Shown here: positions 18,409 through 29,924 of the stretch, one piece after another
Position numbering within the stretch: position 1 is the first letter of the stretch
Layout of the letters: each line of letters begins with the position of its first letter
Assembly: GCF_009937995.1 (NCBI RefSeq)
Contig: NZ_AP021881.1
Span: forward strand, 3,224,001-3,288,000
Direction of reading: 5' to 3'
DNA: 64,000 bases
Origin: Sulfuriferula nivalis
GTDB lineage: Bacteria; Pseudomonadota; Gammaproteobacteria; Burkholderiales; Sulfuriferulaceae
Notes under the pieces: model-generated
Seen by the model: only the letters and a program-made list of their open reading frames with translations
Databases searched by the model: none
Told to the model about the DNA's origin: nothing
Program-made: the position numbers and the translations under genes

Positions 18409-19776
18409 TTAAAGTCCAATCATATAACTGAGGTAAACAGTAGTTGACCCCGTGCTTTGGAATGGCAGTTGTTGGTAATAAACATCTCCTGAAATACGTT
18501 GCGTTTTAGACACTGCGTAATAAGCACCAGCCGAAGCCACTGGGCGTAAACGCTTAATACTGTCGTTAAAGTTCTCTGACGTCAGGTTGGCAATGCTTGA
18601 TGATGTGGCGATATATTGGTCAACGCTATGTTCTAAATCCTGCTCTATACCAAGGCTTGCCGTTAAGGTGGTTTTAGGTGTCAGTGTGTGGTTTAGCTTT
18701 AATCCAACCAATGCTGTTGTTGAACGGTCTTTAAGTGTCGCGTAGCTTAAAGGAGCTGTAACCCCTGTTTCTGTATAAGCATCTTGCTTTATGGTAGTTT
18801 GCCGTAATGCAAAATAAGGGCGAAGTAGTGTTTTATCTTTAAAGGTAAATGCGTAACTTAATTCACCGACATAGCTTTGAATATTAAGGTTAGTGTCACC
18901 GGTACCAGCTTCTGAAGTTCCAATCACATCACGTGTGATGTTGACATCTTTGTCTTGGTAAGCATTAGCCACTTTTACTTGGAGGCCTAAACCATCAGCG
19001 TTTTGATTCCATACTGCAAATACACCCATCAATGGATTCTTATTAGACACCTTGATACCCGTAGGTGTGTTGTTACTTACATTCTGGTTTACGAAGCCAC
19101 CAATGCGGATGTTGGGTGTGGCTTTATAACCAATTACCACCACAGCACTGGTATTACTTGAATTTGGATTGTCTACTGTTGTGTAACGCCCACCTGAAGA
19201 GATACACATACCCTTAGTATCAAACAAGTTACAGTCGTAGGTATTCATGTTGGCGAAGTTAGTTGATATAGCGGCTGCGTTGAAGATACCACGTAATCTT
19301 TGCGCTGAAATATCGAGTGATGCTTGTGTGTCAGCGGTAGAAGGGCCGCTAACCAATACACTTATGCTAAGGGTGCCATATGCTGCACCCGCTAAATTAA
19401 AAGGATTCAACAGGTAAGAGCTAGTTCCGCTATCGTAACTAATGTTCATTGTTCCTCCGCCATTGGAGGTAGTAAACGCAACCCCCTGAGAGTTCAAATA
19501 CAGAGGACTGCCTAGCCAATTATTTTGAATTCCATATATATTTGAAAGACCCGTGATGACATAACTGGTCCCCATGTAATACACGTTCCCTAAAATCGCT
19601 GTAATAGTGCCACTATTAACAGTAAATACTCCATTGACAGTATCTACGGGGCCACCGGAAATAATATTGTTACCGGAAAACACAAAATTATAATTAGTAT
19701 CAGCCCAAGTTGACTCCACTCCACCTAACAATAATGTTGATGAAACAAGCAGATTTTTAAAAAATGATAAGGTCAT
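18409..19776 (-). CDS. Outer-membrane autotransporter-type barrel protein with short passenger
   Basis: 455 residues with a signal peptide (FFKNLLVSSTLLLGGVESTWA). Residues 28-150 are rich in Gly, Ser, Asn and Thr (FTVNSGTITAILGNVYYMG) and resemble the N-terminal part of some secreted PEP-CTERM-like proteins. Residues from about 200 on look like an autotransporter beta-barrel ending in VYLSYMIGL. A CNLFDTKGMC pair near 182-191 may form a disulfide. There is no protease or adhesin motif in the passenger. The gene is visibly more AT-rich than its neighbours and stands alone, so it may have been acquired. Barrel assignment is by pattern. Confidence 0.7.
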   Translation of the reverse strand: MTLSFFKNLLVSSTLLLGGVESTWADTNYNFVFSGNNIISGGPVDTVNGVFTVNSGTITAILGNVYYMGTSYVITGLSNIYGIQNNWLGSPLYLNSQGVAFTTSNGGGTMNISYDSGTSSYLLNPFNLAGAAYGTLSISVLVSGPSTADTQASLDISAQRLRGIFNAAAISTNFANMNTYDCNLFDTKGMCISSGGRYTTVDNPNSSNTSAVVVIGYKATPNIRIGGFVNQNVSNNTPTGIKVSNKNPLMGVFAVWNQNADGLGLQVKVANAYQDKDVNITRDVIGTSEAGTGDTNLNIQSYVGELSYAFTFKDKTLLRPYFALRQTTIKQDAYTETGVTAPLSYATLKDRSTTALVGLKLNHTLTPKTTLTASLGIEQDLEHSVDQYIATSSSIANLTSENFNDSIKRLRPVASAGAYYAVSKTQRISGDVYYQQLPFQSTGSTTVYLSYMIGL

Positions 19777-19912
19777 ATAGCACTCAGTAATTAGGTTGAG
19801 TTGAAGTTAAGGACGGTTGCTTATTCCGCTAAACAGATCGTACGCCATCACCCTCCCAAAATCATTAACTTATTATGAGTCTAGTATCAGATCGGGCTTC
19901 AATTGATGGCTG

Positions 19913-22327
19913 CTATGCCAGCGCCTTATGCCGTGACTTGGCATCGGGTTTGGTTGCGTCATCCGGATTGCACAGGCGGTGAAAGCGCATCAATGTTTTT
20001 TGTGCGCGGCCGAGTACGCTGTTGTTGGTGTAAATGCCGGTCTCGTCGAGTTCGCCTTCGGGGTGGCCCATCAGTAGGTCTAGCCCATCGGTGACGTGGT
20101 CGATTACATGGATATGGAATTGGCCTTGTTCAACTGCGGTTATGACTGCATGGCTTAACATGAGATGCGGGCGGTTGCGAGCCGGGAGGATGATGCCCTG
20201 GCTGCCGTCCAGCCCTGCTTCCTGACAGACTTGGAAAAACCCTTCTATTTTTTCATTCAAGCCGCCTATGGGCAGGACTTCGCCGAATTGATTGAGCGCG
20301 CCTGTGACGGCAATGCCTTGACGGATGGGTAAGCCGGACAGGCTGGATATCAACGCATAAAATTCAGCGCATGAAGCCGAATCGCCTTCTACGCCGTGGT
20401 ATTCCTGTTCAAAAACCAGTGCACCATCGACTGAGAGCGGGCCGAGATGGGCGAACAGGCTGGCAAAATAGTTTTGCAGTATAAAGACGCCTTTGTCGTG
20501 GATGGGGCCGGACATTTCTACTTCACGTTCTATATTGATGAGGCCATCCTTGCCGGGAAAGGTACGCGCGGAGATAACGACGGGCAGTCCGAAACGGTGG
20601 TCGCCCTGGTCTATCTGGGTGAGGCCGTTAATGTGGCCTACGCGTTCGCCTTGTACGCTAATCAGTAATTCACCCTCGGCGATGGATTCGTGCAGGCGCT
20701 GATCAGGATAGTCATGGCGCCATGTTTTGGCCTGTAGCGCAGCCTCGACATCCTCGCGCTGTACAATTTTACCTTGAGCTACGGTGCCGCTTTCAACCAC
20801 CAGCTGTTCCAGATAAGCGAATATGGCATAGAGTCGGGTCTGGTCGTCCGCTTCACGGTGCATTTCTTCCAGTAGTCGGGCAACTGCTGCTGCGGAAAAA
20901 TGCGGCAAACCCAGGCGGCGACAGGTGTGTGCAATAAAAATGGCGCTGTCGTGATGGGTGCTTACTCCGGCTTTGAAGCTTTCAGCAAAATCTACTTTGA
21001 TGCGGAAATAGCGGCCGAATTCAGGGTCGTCTTCTTGTAGTTCGTAATAATGCTCGCGCGTCCCGATCAGGATGATTTTTACAGCGACATCGACTGCTTC
21101 GGGTGTGAGTGATACTGCCGGGTTGGGTGAATATTGCGTGCCGGGTTCTTCAATCTGCAAGCGTCCGCTGCGCAAGAATCGTCGCAGTTTTTCCCATACC
21201 AGCGGGTCGCCAAACAGATCACGCAGATGCAGCAACAAAAATCCGCCATGCGCACGTAACAGGCTGCCTGCGCGTATGCGGGAAAAATCCGTCATCAGCA
21301 CGTCGTTTTCGACCTGATATTCTATACTGCCAAATAGCGAGCGAAACAGCGGGTTATCTTCGACCAGCGCGGGTGCACCATTCAATTCGCTATTGTCTAC
21401 CACCAGATTTACGCGGTAAGCCAGCATGGCCTCCAGCAATTCTGCTTGCACGGCGATATCTTCGGAGCCGAATAATTCGAGCTGATACAGCACGTCTTGG
21501 GCAACCGCATCAAGATAGCGCCCCAGTTTGCCCACATCCATAATCTGCTGCTTCATCGCCATGCGTATCTGCTGTAGCTCATGATCCAGCATGGGTTTAA
21601 TTAAATGGCGTTTGAATTGGATCAGCGCTTCCTTATTTGCACGTTCTTTAGGGCGCATTTTCTCCAGAAAGCGTGCGATCTCTACGCGCAGCAGTTGTTC
21701 ATCGCGGTCAAGTTCGATTTTGCGTTCGGCTGACAGTGCGAGCATATCTGCTTCGGTCATGGCGTGCCCGTCGGCATCCAGCAAGGTAAAAATCAGACGT
21801 CCGTCTTCACGATGCAACGTGAAATGGCGTGCTGCTGCAAATGCAGACAGTTCAGCATAGGCAATTGCTTCTTCATCTTTATATGTCTGCTGTATGCGTT
21901 CATTTTCTGCATTGAATTCCGGGCCTGCCAGACGTCGGGGGATTTCCACTTGTAGCAGTTGTATCAGTGCTGCCATCATGTCGCGCAATATGCGGCCTTG
22001 GCCAGCAGGTAAGCGGAGTGCGATGGGATTCTCAGGTACGTCGAAATGATGCAAGTAGCATAAATCGGGCGGTGGCGAGCGTTTGGCTGCAGCAGCATGC
22101 ATGGCTGCTTCCAGCAATGATGATCGTCCGCTACCGACCTCACCTAACACGAATAAATTGTAGCCCGGCTGATCTATCGAAAGACCGAAGTGGGCAGCTT
22201 TCTCCGCGCGTTCCTGACCTATCCACGGCAGTGTTTCATCAACTAATTCTACTGTGGTGGCAAACCCCAGTTTGTCTGCATTAAGCGTTAAGCGGAGTTG
22301 TGATGGTAGTAGTTTGGAAAGCGCCAT
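19913..22327 (-). CDS. LonB-like ATP-dependent protease
   Basis: 804 residues. A Walker A-like GEVGSGRSS lies near residue 60 and an AAA region follows after a long helical insert. The C-terminal Lon protease domain has the Ser in GDSASCAEFYALIS and the Lys in LNEKIEGFFQVC, the Ser-Lys dyad of family S16. The organisation matches the Lon-related group typified by E. coli YcbZ, without the usual Lon N-terminal domain. It should degrade unfolded or specific proteins in the cytoplasm; targets are unknown. It is divergent from gltB across 218 bp that include a small palindrome (ATGACA/TGTCAT, 22390-22407). Confidence 0.9.
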   Translation of the reverse strand: MALSKLLPSQLRLTLNADKLGFATTVELVDETLPWIGQERAEKAAHFGLSIDQPGYNLFVLGEVGSGRSSLLEAAMHAAAAKRSPPPDLCYLHHFDVPENPIALRLPAGQGRILRDMMAALIQLLQVEIPRRLAGPEFNAENERIQQTYKDEEAIAYAELSAFAAARHFTLHREDGRLIFTLLDADGHAMTEADMLALSAERKIELDRDEQLLRVEIARFLEKMRPKERANKEALIQFKRHLIKPMLDHELQQIRMAMKQQIMDVGKLGRYLDAVAQDVLYQLELFGSEDIAVQAELLEAMLAYRVNLVVDNSELNGAPALVEDNPLFRSLFGSIEYQVENDVLMTDFSRIRAGSLLRAHGGFLLLHLRDLFGDPLVWEKLRRFLRSGRLQIEEPGTQYSPNPAVSLTPEAVDVAVKIILIGTREHYYELQEDDPEFGRYFRIKVDFAESFKAGVSTHHDSAIFIAHTCRRLGLPHFSAAAVARLLEEMHREADDQTRLYAIFAYLEQLVVESGTVAQGKIVQREDVEAALQAKTWRHDYPDQRLHESIAEGELLISVQGERVGHINGLTQIDQGDHRFGLPVVISARTFPGKDGLINIEREVEMSGPIHDKGVFILQNYFASLFAHLGPLSVDGALVFEQEYHGVEGDSASCAEFYALISSLSGLPIRQGIAVTGALNQFGEVLPIGGLNEKIEGFFQVCQEAGLDGSQGIILPARNRPHLMLSHAVITAVEQGQFHIHVIDHVTDGLDLLMGHPEGELDETGIYTNNSVLGRAQKTLMRFHRLCNPDDATKPDAKSRHKALA

Positions 22328-22545
22328 GGACGACTCGGTATCAAAGGGTAATGTGTATTATTCCACTTGTAGATGGAAATTGCAGATTAATGACAGGAAA
22401 ATGTCATGAAGTATTAGGTCGGTCTGTAGTACATTCAGCTAAATCCGCCCCAGATTAGCCTGTTTGGGCAAATATTAGCATTGCCTGATACCGCAGCGAC
22501 GAGTAGAATTGAGTCAATTTCGCTTTTACTTTTATATAGCTACCA

Positions 22546-25500
22546 ATGGACAGACAGAGCTGGTTGCAAGGGACTTTATACAGTCCTGATTTTGAACAAG
22601 ATAGCTGCGGCTTCGGGCTGATGGCTCAATTAGATAATCAACCTAGCCATTGGCTGGTTAAAACCGCGATTTCGTCGTTGGCGTGTCTCACCCATCGGGG
22701 TGCGGTGGCGGCTGACGGCAAATCGGGTGATGGTTGTGGTTTGCTATTTAAAAAGCCTGACGTTTTCTTGCGCGCAGTGGCGGCTGAATGTGGCTTTAGC
22801 CTCAATGCACACTATGCCGCAGGCTTGGTATTCCTTAATCAGGATCCGGCATTGGCGACTGTCGCACGCGACACGCTGAATCGTGAGCTTGCTGCGCAAG
22901 GGTTGACGGTTGCTGGTTATCGCCTGTTGCCTGTGGATACGTCTGTTTGCGGTGAGTATGCACTGACGACATTACCCCATTTCGAACAGATTTTCGTTAA
23001 CTGTCCTGCGGTCATGGATGCAGAAGCATTTGAACGCAAGCTGTATATCGCGCGACGTTTGACCGAAAAAGCATTGGCGGGTGATAAGACTTTCTATATT
23101 CCGACTTTGTCAGGCAATGTGATTCTGTACAAAGGCCTGGTGATGCCAGATGCGTTGCCAGTGTTTTATCAGGATTTGAGCGACGAACGTTTCGCCTCCT
23201 CATTGGCGGTTTACCATCAGCGTTTTTCTACTAATACCTGGCCAGAATGGCGTCTGGCGCAGCCTTTCCGTTATCTTGCGCACAATGGTGAGATTAATAC
23301 GGTGGAAGGTAACCGTAACTGGTCATTGGCGCGTGAACGTAAATTTGCAACGCCGCTGATTCCAAATATGGATGATATACGTCCTATCGTTGGCCGTAAT
23401 GGTTCAGATTCTTACAGCATGGATAACATGCTTGAAGGTCTGGTCATGGGTGGCGCGGGTCTGTTCCGCAGCTTGCGTATGATGATACCGCCAGCATGGC
23501 AGAATGTGCCTGAGATGGATGCGGATCTGCGTGCATTCTATGAATATAACTCCATGCACATGGAGCCGTGGGATGGCCCTGCTGGTGTGGTGTTGACGGA
23601 TGGCCGCTATGGCGCCTGTCTGCTGGATCGCAACGGCTTGCGTCCTGCGCGTTATGTGGTTACTAAAGATCGTCATTTCACCATTGCATCTGAAGTCGGC
23701 GTGTGGAATTACGCACCTGAAGATGTGGTGCAAAAAGGTCGTATCAAGCCAGGTCAAATGATTGCGGCAGATTTGCTGACCGGCAAAATCTTGTTGCCAG
23801 CTGATATTGAAACCGAATTGAAATCTGCGCATCCTTATCGTGAGTGGCTGAAAAAGTCGCAGCATCTGGAATTGGGCATGTCGCAAGATGCGCATGTGGA
23901 AAAATTTGACGCACCTACTTTGTCGGTTTATCAGAAATTGTTCGGTGTGAGTTTTGAAGAGCGCGATCAGGTATTGCGTGTGCTTGGTGAAGATGGTCAG
24001 GAAGCGATAGGCTCCATGGGTGACGATACGCCTATGGCTGTGTTGTCGCAAAAAGTACGTTCACCGTTTGATTATCTGCGTCAGCAATTTGCGCAAGTCA
24101 CCAATCCGCCGATAGATCCTATTCGCGAAGCTGTGGTGATGTCATTGAATACCTGCTTCGGTCCAGAGCGTAACCTGTTCGAGCAAACACCAGAGCACGC
24201 TCACCGTCTGGAAATACCTTCGCCAGTGTTGTCGCATGATGCATTTGTATATTTAACGACGCTGACTGACGATAACTATCGTAGTGCACAATTTGAATTA
24301 AGCTACGACCCTGCAACTACTAATTTGCAGGCGGCTGTGCAGAAGCTCACGCAAGACGTGACTGCCTCTGTGCAAGCTGGCAATGTGGTTATTGTGTTGT
24401 CCGATCGCGCAATCAGCAAAGCACGTTTGCCTGTGCATGCGCTGTTTGCAGTTGGTGCGGTGCATCATGCGTTGATTAAGGCGGGCTTGCGTTGCAATTG
24501 CAATATTATCGCTGAAACAGCAAGTGCGCGTGACCCACACCAGATCGCTGCGCTGCTGGGTTATGGCGCAACTGCCGTTTACCCATACCTTGCTTATCAA
24601 GCCATTATGAATATGGTGGCGTCGGGCGATATCAAACATAAAGTTGAAAAAGCGCTGACCAATTACCGTAAAGGTATAGACAAGGGCTTGCTTAAAGTCT
24701 TGTCTAAGATGGGTATTTCTACCATAGCCAGCTATCGTGGTGCGCAACTGTATGAAGCAGTCGGTGTGCATGAAGAAGTGGTTGCGCTGAGTTTGCATGG
24801 CACTGTGTCACGTATTTCAGGTGCGAACTTTGCTGACTTTGAAGAAGATCAGAAACAGCTGGCTCGTCTGGCTTACAACCCTATGCGCCCTATTGCGCAA
24901 GGTGGATTGCTGAAATTCATCCATGGCGAAGAATTCCACGCATATAACCCCGACGTGGTGTCGCAACTGCAACAAGCGGTACAAAAGGGTGATTATGCAC
25001 TGTATAAGGAATACGCTGATTTGGTAAACGGTCGTCAAGTCGCCATGTTGCGCGATTTGATGGGCCTGAGCGAAGATGCACAACCTATTTCTATAGATGA
25101 AGTAGAGTCGATAGAAAAAATTCTGAAACGCTTTGATTCTGCCGGCATGTCGTTGGGTGCGTTGTCACCTGAAGCGCATGAAGCCTTGGCGATAGGGATG
25201 AACCGCATCGGTGGTCGCTCCAACTCGGGCGAAGGTGGTGAAGATCCTGTGCGCTATGGCACGATGAAAATGTCCAAGATCAAGCAGGTGGCTTCTGGAC
25301 GTTTTGGTGTTACTGCACATTATCTGGTCAATGCTGAAGTATTGCAGATCAAGATTTCGCAGGGTGCGAAGCCGGGTGAAGGCGGGCAGTTACCGGGACA
25401 CAAAGTGTCGGAAATGATAGGTAAGCTGCGTTGTGCAAAACCGGGTGTTTCTTTGATTTCGCCGCCGCCGCATCACGATATTTATTCTATCGAAGATTTG

Positions 25501-26991
25501 GCTCAGTTGATTTTTGACTTGAAGCAAGTCAACCCTAAAGCGTTGATCTCTGTGAAATTGGTGGCTGAGCCTGGTGTGGGTACTGTCGCTGCTGGTGTGG
25601 CTAAGGCTTACGCCGATTTGATTACCATTTCAGGTTATGACGGTGGTACAGGTGCGTCTCCACTAACCAGTGTGAAATATGCGGGTACGCCATGGGAGCT
25701 GGGTTTGACCGAAGCGCAGCAAGTATTGCGTGCCAACGGCTTGCGTGGGCGTGTGCGCGTGCAAACTGATGGTGGTTTGAAAACAGGCTATGACGTGATC
25801 AAAGCGGCTATTCTTGGTGCTGAAAGCTTTGGCTTTGGTACAGCGCCGATGATAGCGCTAGGTTGCAAATATTTGCGTATTTGCCATCTGAACAATTGCG
25901 CGACAGGCGTTGCAACGCAAGATGAGCGGTTACGCAAGCAGCACTTTATCGGTTTGCCAGAAATGGTTGTCAATTTCTTCACTTTCGTGGCGATGGAAAC
26001 GCGTGAGTGGATGGCAAAATTAGGTGTGCGCACGATAGAGGAGCTTATTGGTCGTATTGATTTGCTCAAGCTCAATGCAGGTGATACGCCACGTCAAGGT
26101 CGTTTGAATCTGCAAACCTTGTTGACGCAAGGTAGCATACCTGAATCTGAACCGCGCTTCTGTGTGGAAACATCCAATCCGTCATTTGATAAGGGTGAAT
26201 TGGCAGAGCAAATGGTCGTAGACGCGATGGAATGCATACGCACCAAGACGCCAACGACTTTGCATTACGCTGTACACAACGTTAATCGTTCTATCGGTGC
26301 GCGTTTGTCGGGTGAGATTGCGCGTCAACACGGTGCGCTCGGTTTGCCTGATGGTTGTTTAACACTGAAGCTGCAAGGTTCTGCAGGTCAGAGTTTTGGT
26401 GTGTGGAATAACAACGGTTTGAACTTGCTGTTGGAAGGTGACGCTAACGATTACGTTGGTAAAGGTATGTCAGGCGGTATTATCGCGATACAGCCATCGC
26501 CTAAAGCAGGGTTTGTTGCGCATGATGCTGTGATTATCGGTAACACTTGCTTGTATGGTGCTACGGGTGGTGAGTTGTATGCTGCAGGTACGGCTGGTGA
26601 GCGTTTCGCTGTACGTAACTCAGGCAGTTATGCCGTGATAGAAGGTGCGGGTGACCATTGCTGCGAATACATGACCGGCGGTTGTGTCACTGTGCTGGGC
26701 GAGACCGGGATTAACTTCGGCGCAGGTATGACCGGCGGTTTTGCCTTGATTTATGATGCCAAGGGCGATTTTGCATCGCGTTACAATAATGAGCTCATAG
26801 ATATTCACCGTATTCATACCGAGCATACAGCTGAATACCGCCATTTCCTGAAACAACGTCTGGAAGCGCATGCGCTGCACACCAATAGTGCTCGTGCGGC
26901 TAGCATGTTAGCTAACTTCACTGATATCGTTGCAAAATTCTGGTTGGTTAAGCCCAAAGCTGTGACTTTGGATAGCTTGCTAAAAGACTGA
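22546..26991 (+). CDS. gltB: Glutamate synthase (NADPH) large subunit
   Basis: 1481 residues. The N-terminal glutamine amidotransferase begins after a short propeptide, with the nucleophile Cys21 in QDSCGFG. The FMN-binding synthase domain contains GEGGEDPVRYG and the 3Fe-4S cysteines in CKYLRICHLNNCATG. The C-terminal beta-helix domain (GGIIAIQP, GATGGELYAAGTAGERFAVRNSG) is present. With GltD it makes two glutamates from glutamine and 2-oxoglutarate, the main ammonium assimilation route. All domains are intact. gltD follows 39 bp downstream. Confidence 0.98.
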   Translation: MDRQSWLQGTLYSPDFEQDSCGFGLMAQLDNQPSHWLVKTAISSLACLTHRGAVAADGKSGDGCGLLFKKPDVFLRAVAAECGFSLNAHYAAGLVFLNQDPALATVARDTLNRELAAQGLTVAGYRLLPVDTSVCGEYALTTLPHFEQIFVNCPAVMDAEAFERKLYIARRLTEKALAGDKTFYIPTLSGNVILYKGLVMPDALPVFYQDLSDERFASSLAVYHQRFSTNTWPEWRLAQPFRYLAHNGEINTVEGNRNWSLARERKFATPLIPNMDDIRPIVGRNGSDSYSMDNMLEGLVMGGAGLFRSLRMMIPPAWQNVPEMDADLRAFYEYNSMHMEPWDGPAGVVLTDGRYGACLLDRNGLRPARYVVTKDRHFTIASEVGVWNYAPEDVVQKGRIKPGQMIAADLLTGKILLPADIETELKSAHPYREWLKKSQHLELGMSQDAHVEKFDAPTLSVYQKLFGVSFEERDQVLRVLGEDGQEAIGSMGDDTPMAVLSQKVRSPFDYLRQQFAQVTNPPIDPIREAVVMSLNTCFGPERNLFEQTPEHAHRLEIPSPVLSHDAFVYLTTLTDDNYRSAQFELSYDPATTNLQAAVQKLTQDVTASVQAGNVVIVLSDRAISKARLPVHALFAVGAVHHALIKAGLRCNCNIIAETASARDPHQIAALLGYGATAVYPYLAYQAIMNMVASGDIKHKVEKALTNYRKGIDKGLLKVLSKMGISTIASYRGAQLYEAVGVHEEVVALSLHGTVSRISGANFADFEEDQKQLARLAYNPMRPIAQGGLLKFIHGEEFHAYNPDVVSQLQQAVQKGDYALYKEYADLVNGRQVAMLRDLMGLSEDAQPISIDEVESIEKILKRFDSAGMSLGALSPEAHEALAIGMNRIGGRSNSGEGGEDPVRYGTMKMSKIKQVASGRFGVTAHYLVNAEVLQIKISQGAKPGEGGQLPGHKVSEMIGKLRCAKPGVSLISPPPHHDIYSIEDLAQLIFDLKQVNPKALISVKLVAEPGVGTVAAGVAKAYADLITISGYDGGTGASPLTSVKYAGTPWELGLTEAQQVLRANGLRGRVRVQTDGGLKTGYDVIKAAILGAESFGFGTAPMIALGCKYLRICHLNNCATGVATQDERLRKQHFIGLPEMVVNFFTFVAMETREWMAKLGVRTIEELIGRIDLLKLNAGDTPRQGRLNLQTLLTQGSIPESEPRFCVETSNPSFDKGELAEQMVVDAMECIRTKTPTTLHYAVHNVNRSIGARLSGEIARQHGALGLPDGCLTLKLQGSAGQSFGVWNNNGLNLLLEGDANDYVGKGMSGGIIAIQPSPKAGFVAHDAVIIGNTCLYGATGGELYAAGTAGERFAVRNSGSYAVIEGAGDHCCEYMTGGCVTVLGETGINFGAGMTGGFALIYDAKGDFASRYNNELIDIHRIHTEHTAEYRHFLKQRLEAHALHTNSARAASMLANFTDIVAKFWLVKPKAVTLDSLLKD

Positions 26992-27006
26992 TGCGCGCCG
27001 CTATGA

Positions 27007-28434
<1,428 letters not shown>

Positions 28435-28455
28435 TAAGTTTTTAATCAGCATAAG

Positions 28456-28492
28456 ACACGAAAAACACTGGCTGTTTTTCGTGTTGTTTTTT
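28456..28492 (+). terminator. Intrinsic terminator after gltD
   Basis: ACACGAAAAAC (28456-28466) pairs with GTTTTTCGTGT (28474-28484) in an 11-bp stem with a 7-nt loop, followed by TGTTTTTT. It lies 21 bp after the gltD stop and fits a Rho-independent terminator. Confidence 0.85.
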
Positions 28493-28526
28493 GTAAGTAC
28501 AGTCTTTACATCTCTGGTAAATCATC

Positions 28527-29591
28527 ATGTCTAAACTTAAAAATGATACATTTTTACGTGCTTTAATGCGTCAACCTACCGATTACACCCCAGTATGGAT
28601 GATGCGGCAAGCGGGACGGTATTTGCCTGAATACAATCAGACCCGTGCACGTGCAGGAGATTTTTTGTCATTATGCAAAAACCCTGAGCTTGCAACTGAA
28701 GTCACGTTACAACCGCTAGCGCGCTTCCCTTTGGATGCGGCGATATTGTTTTCCGATATTCTCACCATACCTGATGCAATGGGCCTGGGGTTGTATTTTG
28801 CTCAGGGCGAAGGTCCAAAATTTGAACGTCCATTGCGTGAAGAATGGGAGATTCGAGATCTTACTGCGCCGAATCCTTACGAGCATTTAGGCTACGTGAT
28901 TGATGCTGTTAAGGAAATTCGTCGTGCACTGGATGGTAGCGTGCCACTGATAGGCTTCTCTGGTAGTCCGTTTACTTTGGCCTGTTACATGATAGAAGGT
29001 CAGGGTGGTACAGACTTCTCTACGGTGAAGAAGATGTTGTACCAGCGTCCAGACTTGCTACATCATATTCTTGCTGTGAACGCGCAAGCTGTAACGGATT
29101 ATTTGAATGCGCAAATTGAAGCGGGTGCGCAAGCGGTGATGATATTTGATACTTGGGGCGGTGCATTGTCCCACGCGGCGTATCATGAGTTTTCTTTGCG
29201 TTATATGCAAGATATTATGAATGGACTGACTCGTAAGAAAGATGGCGTAGATATCCCCGCAGTTATTTTTACCAAGGGTGGCGGAAACTGGCTGGAAAGC
29301 ATGGCGGCAGCCGGTTGCGATGCATTAGGCTTGGACTGGACTGTTGATATCGGTGTTGCACGCCAGCGTGTGGGTGATCGTGTGGCGTTACAAGGCAATC
29401 TGGATCCATCTATTCTACTGACTGACCCGGATACTGTGCGTGCAGAAACCGCTAAAGTACTGGCAAGCTATGGTTCTGGCCATGGTCACGTATTTAATTT
29501 AGGTCACGGCATCTCCCAGTTTGCACCGCCAGAAAATGCGGCGGCACTGATAGAAGCGGTGCATAGCTTGAGCCCTGCCTATCATCTGTAA
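28527..29591 (+). CDS. hemE: Uroporphyrinogen-III decarboxylase
   Basis: 354 residues that follow HemE throughout: the substrate-binding [15 protein letters not shown], the catalytic Asp in [31 protein letters not shown] and the C-terminal FNLGHGI. It removes four carboxyl groups from uroporphyrinogen III to give coproporphyrinogen III in haem synthesis. The start ATG at 28527 gives the normal family length. It sits between the gltD terminator and a 333-bp gene-free stretch. Confidence 0.98.
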   Translation: MSKLKNDTFLRALMRQPTDYTPVWMMRQAGRYLPEYNQTRARAGDFLSLCKNPELATEVTLQPLARFPLDAAILFSDILTIPDAMGLGLYFAQGEGPKFERPLREEWEIRDLTAPNPYEHLGYVIDAVKEIRRALDGSVPLIGFSGSPFTLACYMIEGQGGTDFSTVKKMLYQRPDLLHHILAVNAQAVTDYLNAQIEAGAQAVMIFDTWGGALSHAAYHEFSLRYMQDIMNGLTRKKDGVDIPAVIFTKGGGNWLESMAAAGCDALGLDWTVDIGVARQRVGDRVALQGNLDPSILLTDPDTVRAETAKVLASYGSGHGHVFNLGHGISQFAPPENAAALIEAVHSLSPAYHL

Positions 29592-29924
29592 ATAGCCGCT
29601 GATTATAGGTGGTGAAGTTAGCGCCGGAAGCTGGTGTATTTTCTGTATTTCGAGAATAAATCTCTAATGTTAAACGCTATTTTTGTTATCCACACATTCT
29701 GTGGATAACTTTGTGGGTAAAGCTAAGATAATTAGCTAAACCCTCACAGGATATAGACTTTTGCTGTTCTGCTTAAAAATTCCGCAACAATATAAACTCA
29801 TAAAAAACAAGAAGTTATGTTTTTTTGATGTGTGGTGCACGGTTTAGGTACATAGCGGGTTGATTGCACTGTATTTGTGCATAAATGAGGCTGGCGGATA
29901 GAAAGTGCTTGACTTGGTGCAACG
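29592..29924. other. Gene-free stretch with DnaA-box-like sequences
   Basis: No supported gene lies in these 333 bp between hemE and the convergent ketoreductase. The left third holds the DnaA-box cluster at 29686-29720 and a small inverted repeat (AGCTAA/TTAGCT, 29721-29737). The rest is AT-rich with a short T-run near 29821 and shows nothing else I can support. Confidence 0.6.
29686..29720. promoter_or_regulatory. Inverted pair of consensus DnaA boxes plus a third near-match
   Basis: TTATCCACA (29686-29694) and its reverse complement TGTGGATAA (29700-29708) are both the exact E. coli R1/R4 9-mer, facing each other across 5 bp. TGTGGGTAA (29712-29720) differs from it by one base. The pair also forms a 10-bp hairpin (GTTATCCACA/TGTGGATAAC), so a hemE terminator is the alternative, although only a short T-run follows. 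Nearby genes are not those of an oriC region. Confidence 0.5.

Noticed and set aside
23404-24798. Long minus-strand open frames inside gltB
   Set aside because: Antisense shadows of a clearly coding gene; translations are rich in His, Arg and Thr with no domain.
29592-29924. A chromosome origin (oriC) at the DnaA-box cluster
   Set aside because: No dnaA, dnaN, rpmH or gidA nearby, only two or three boxes, and no clear set of AT-rich 13-mers. Kept as a possible DnaA-binding site only.
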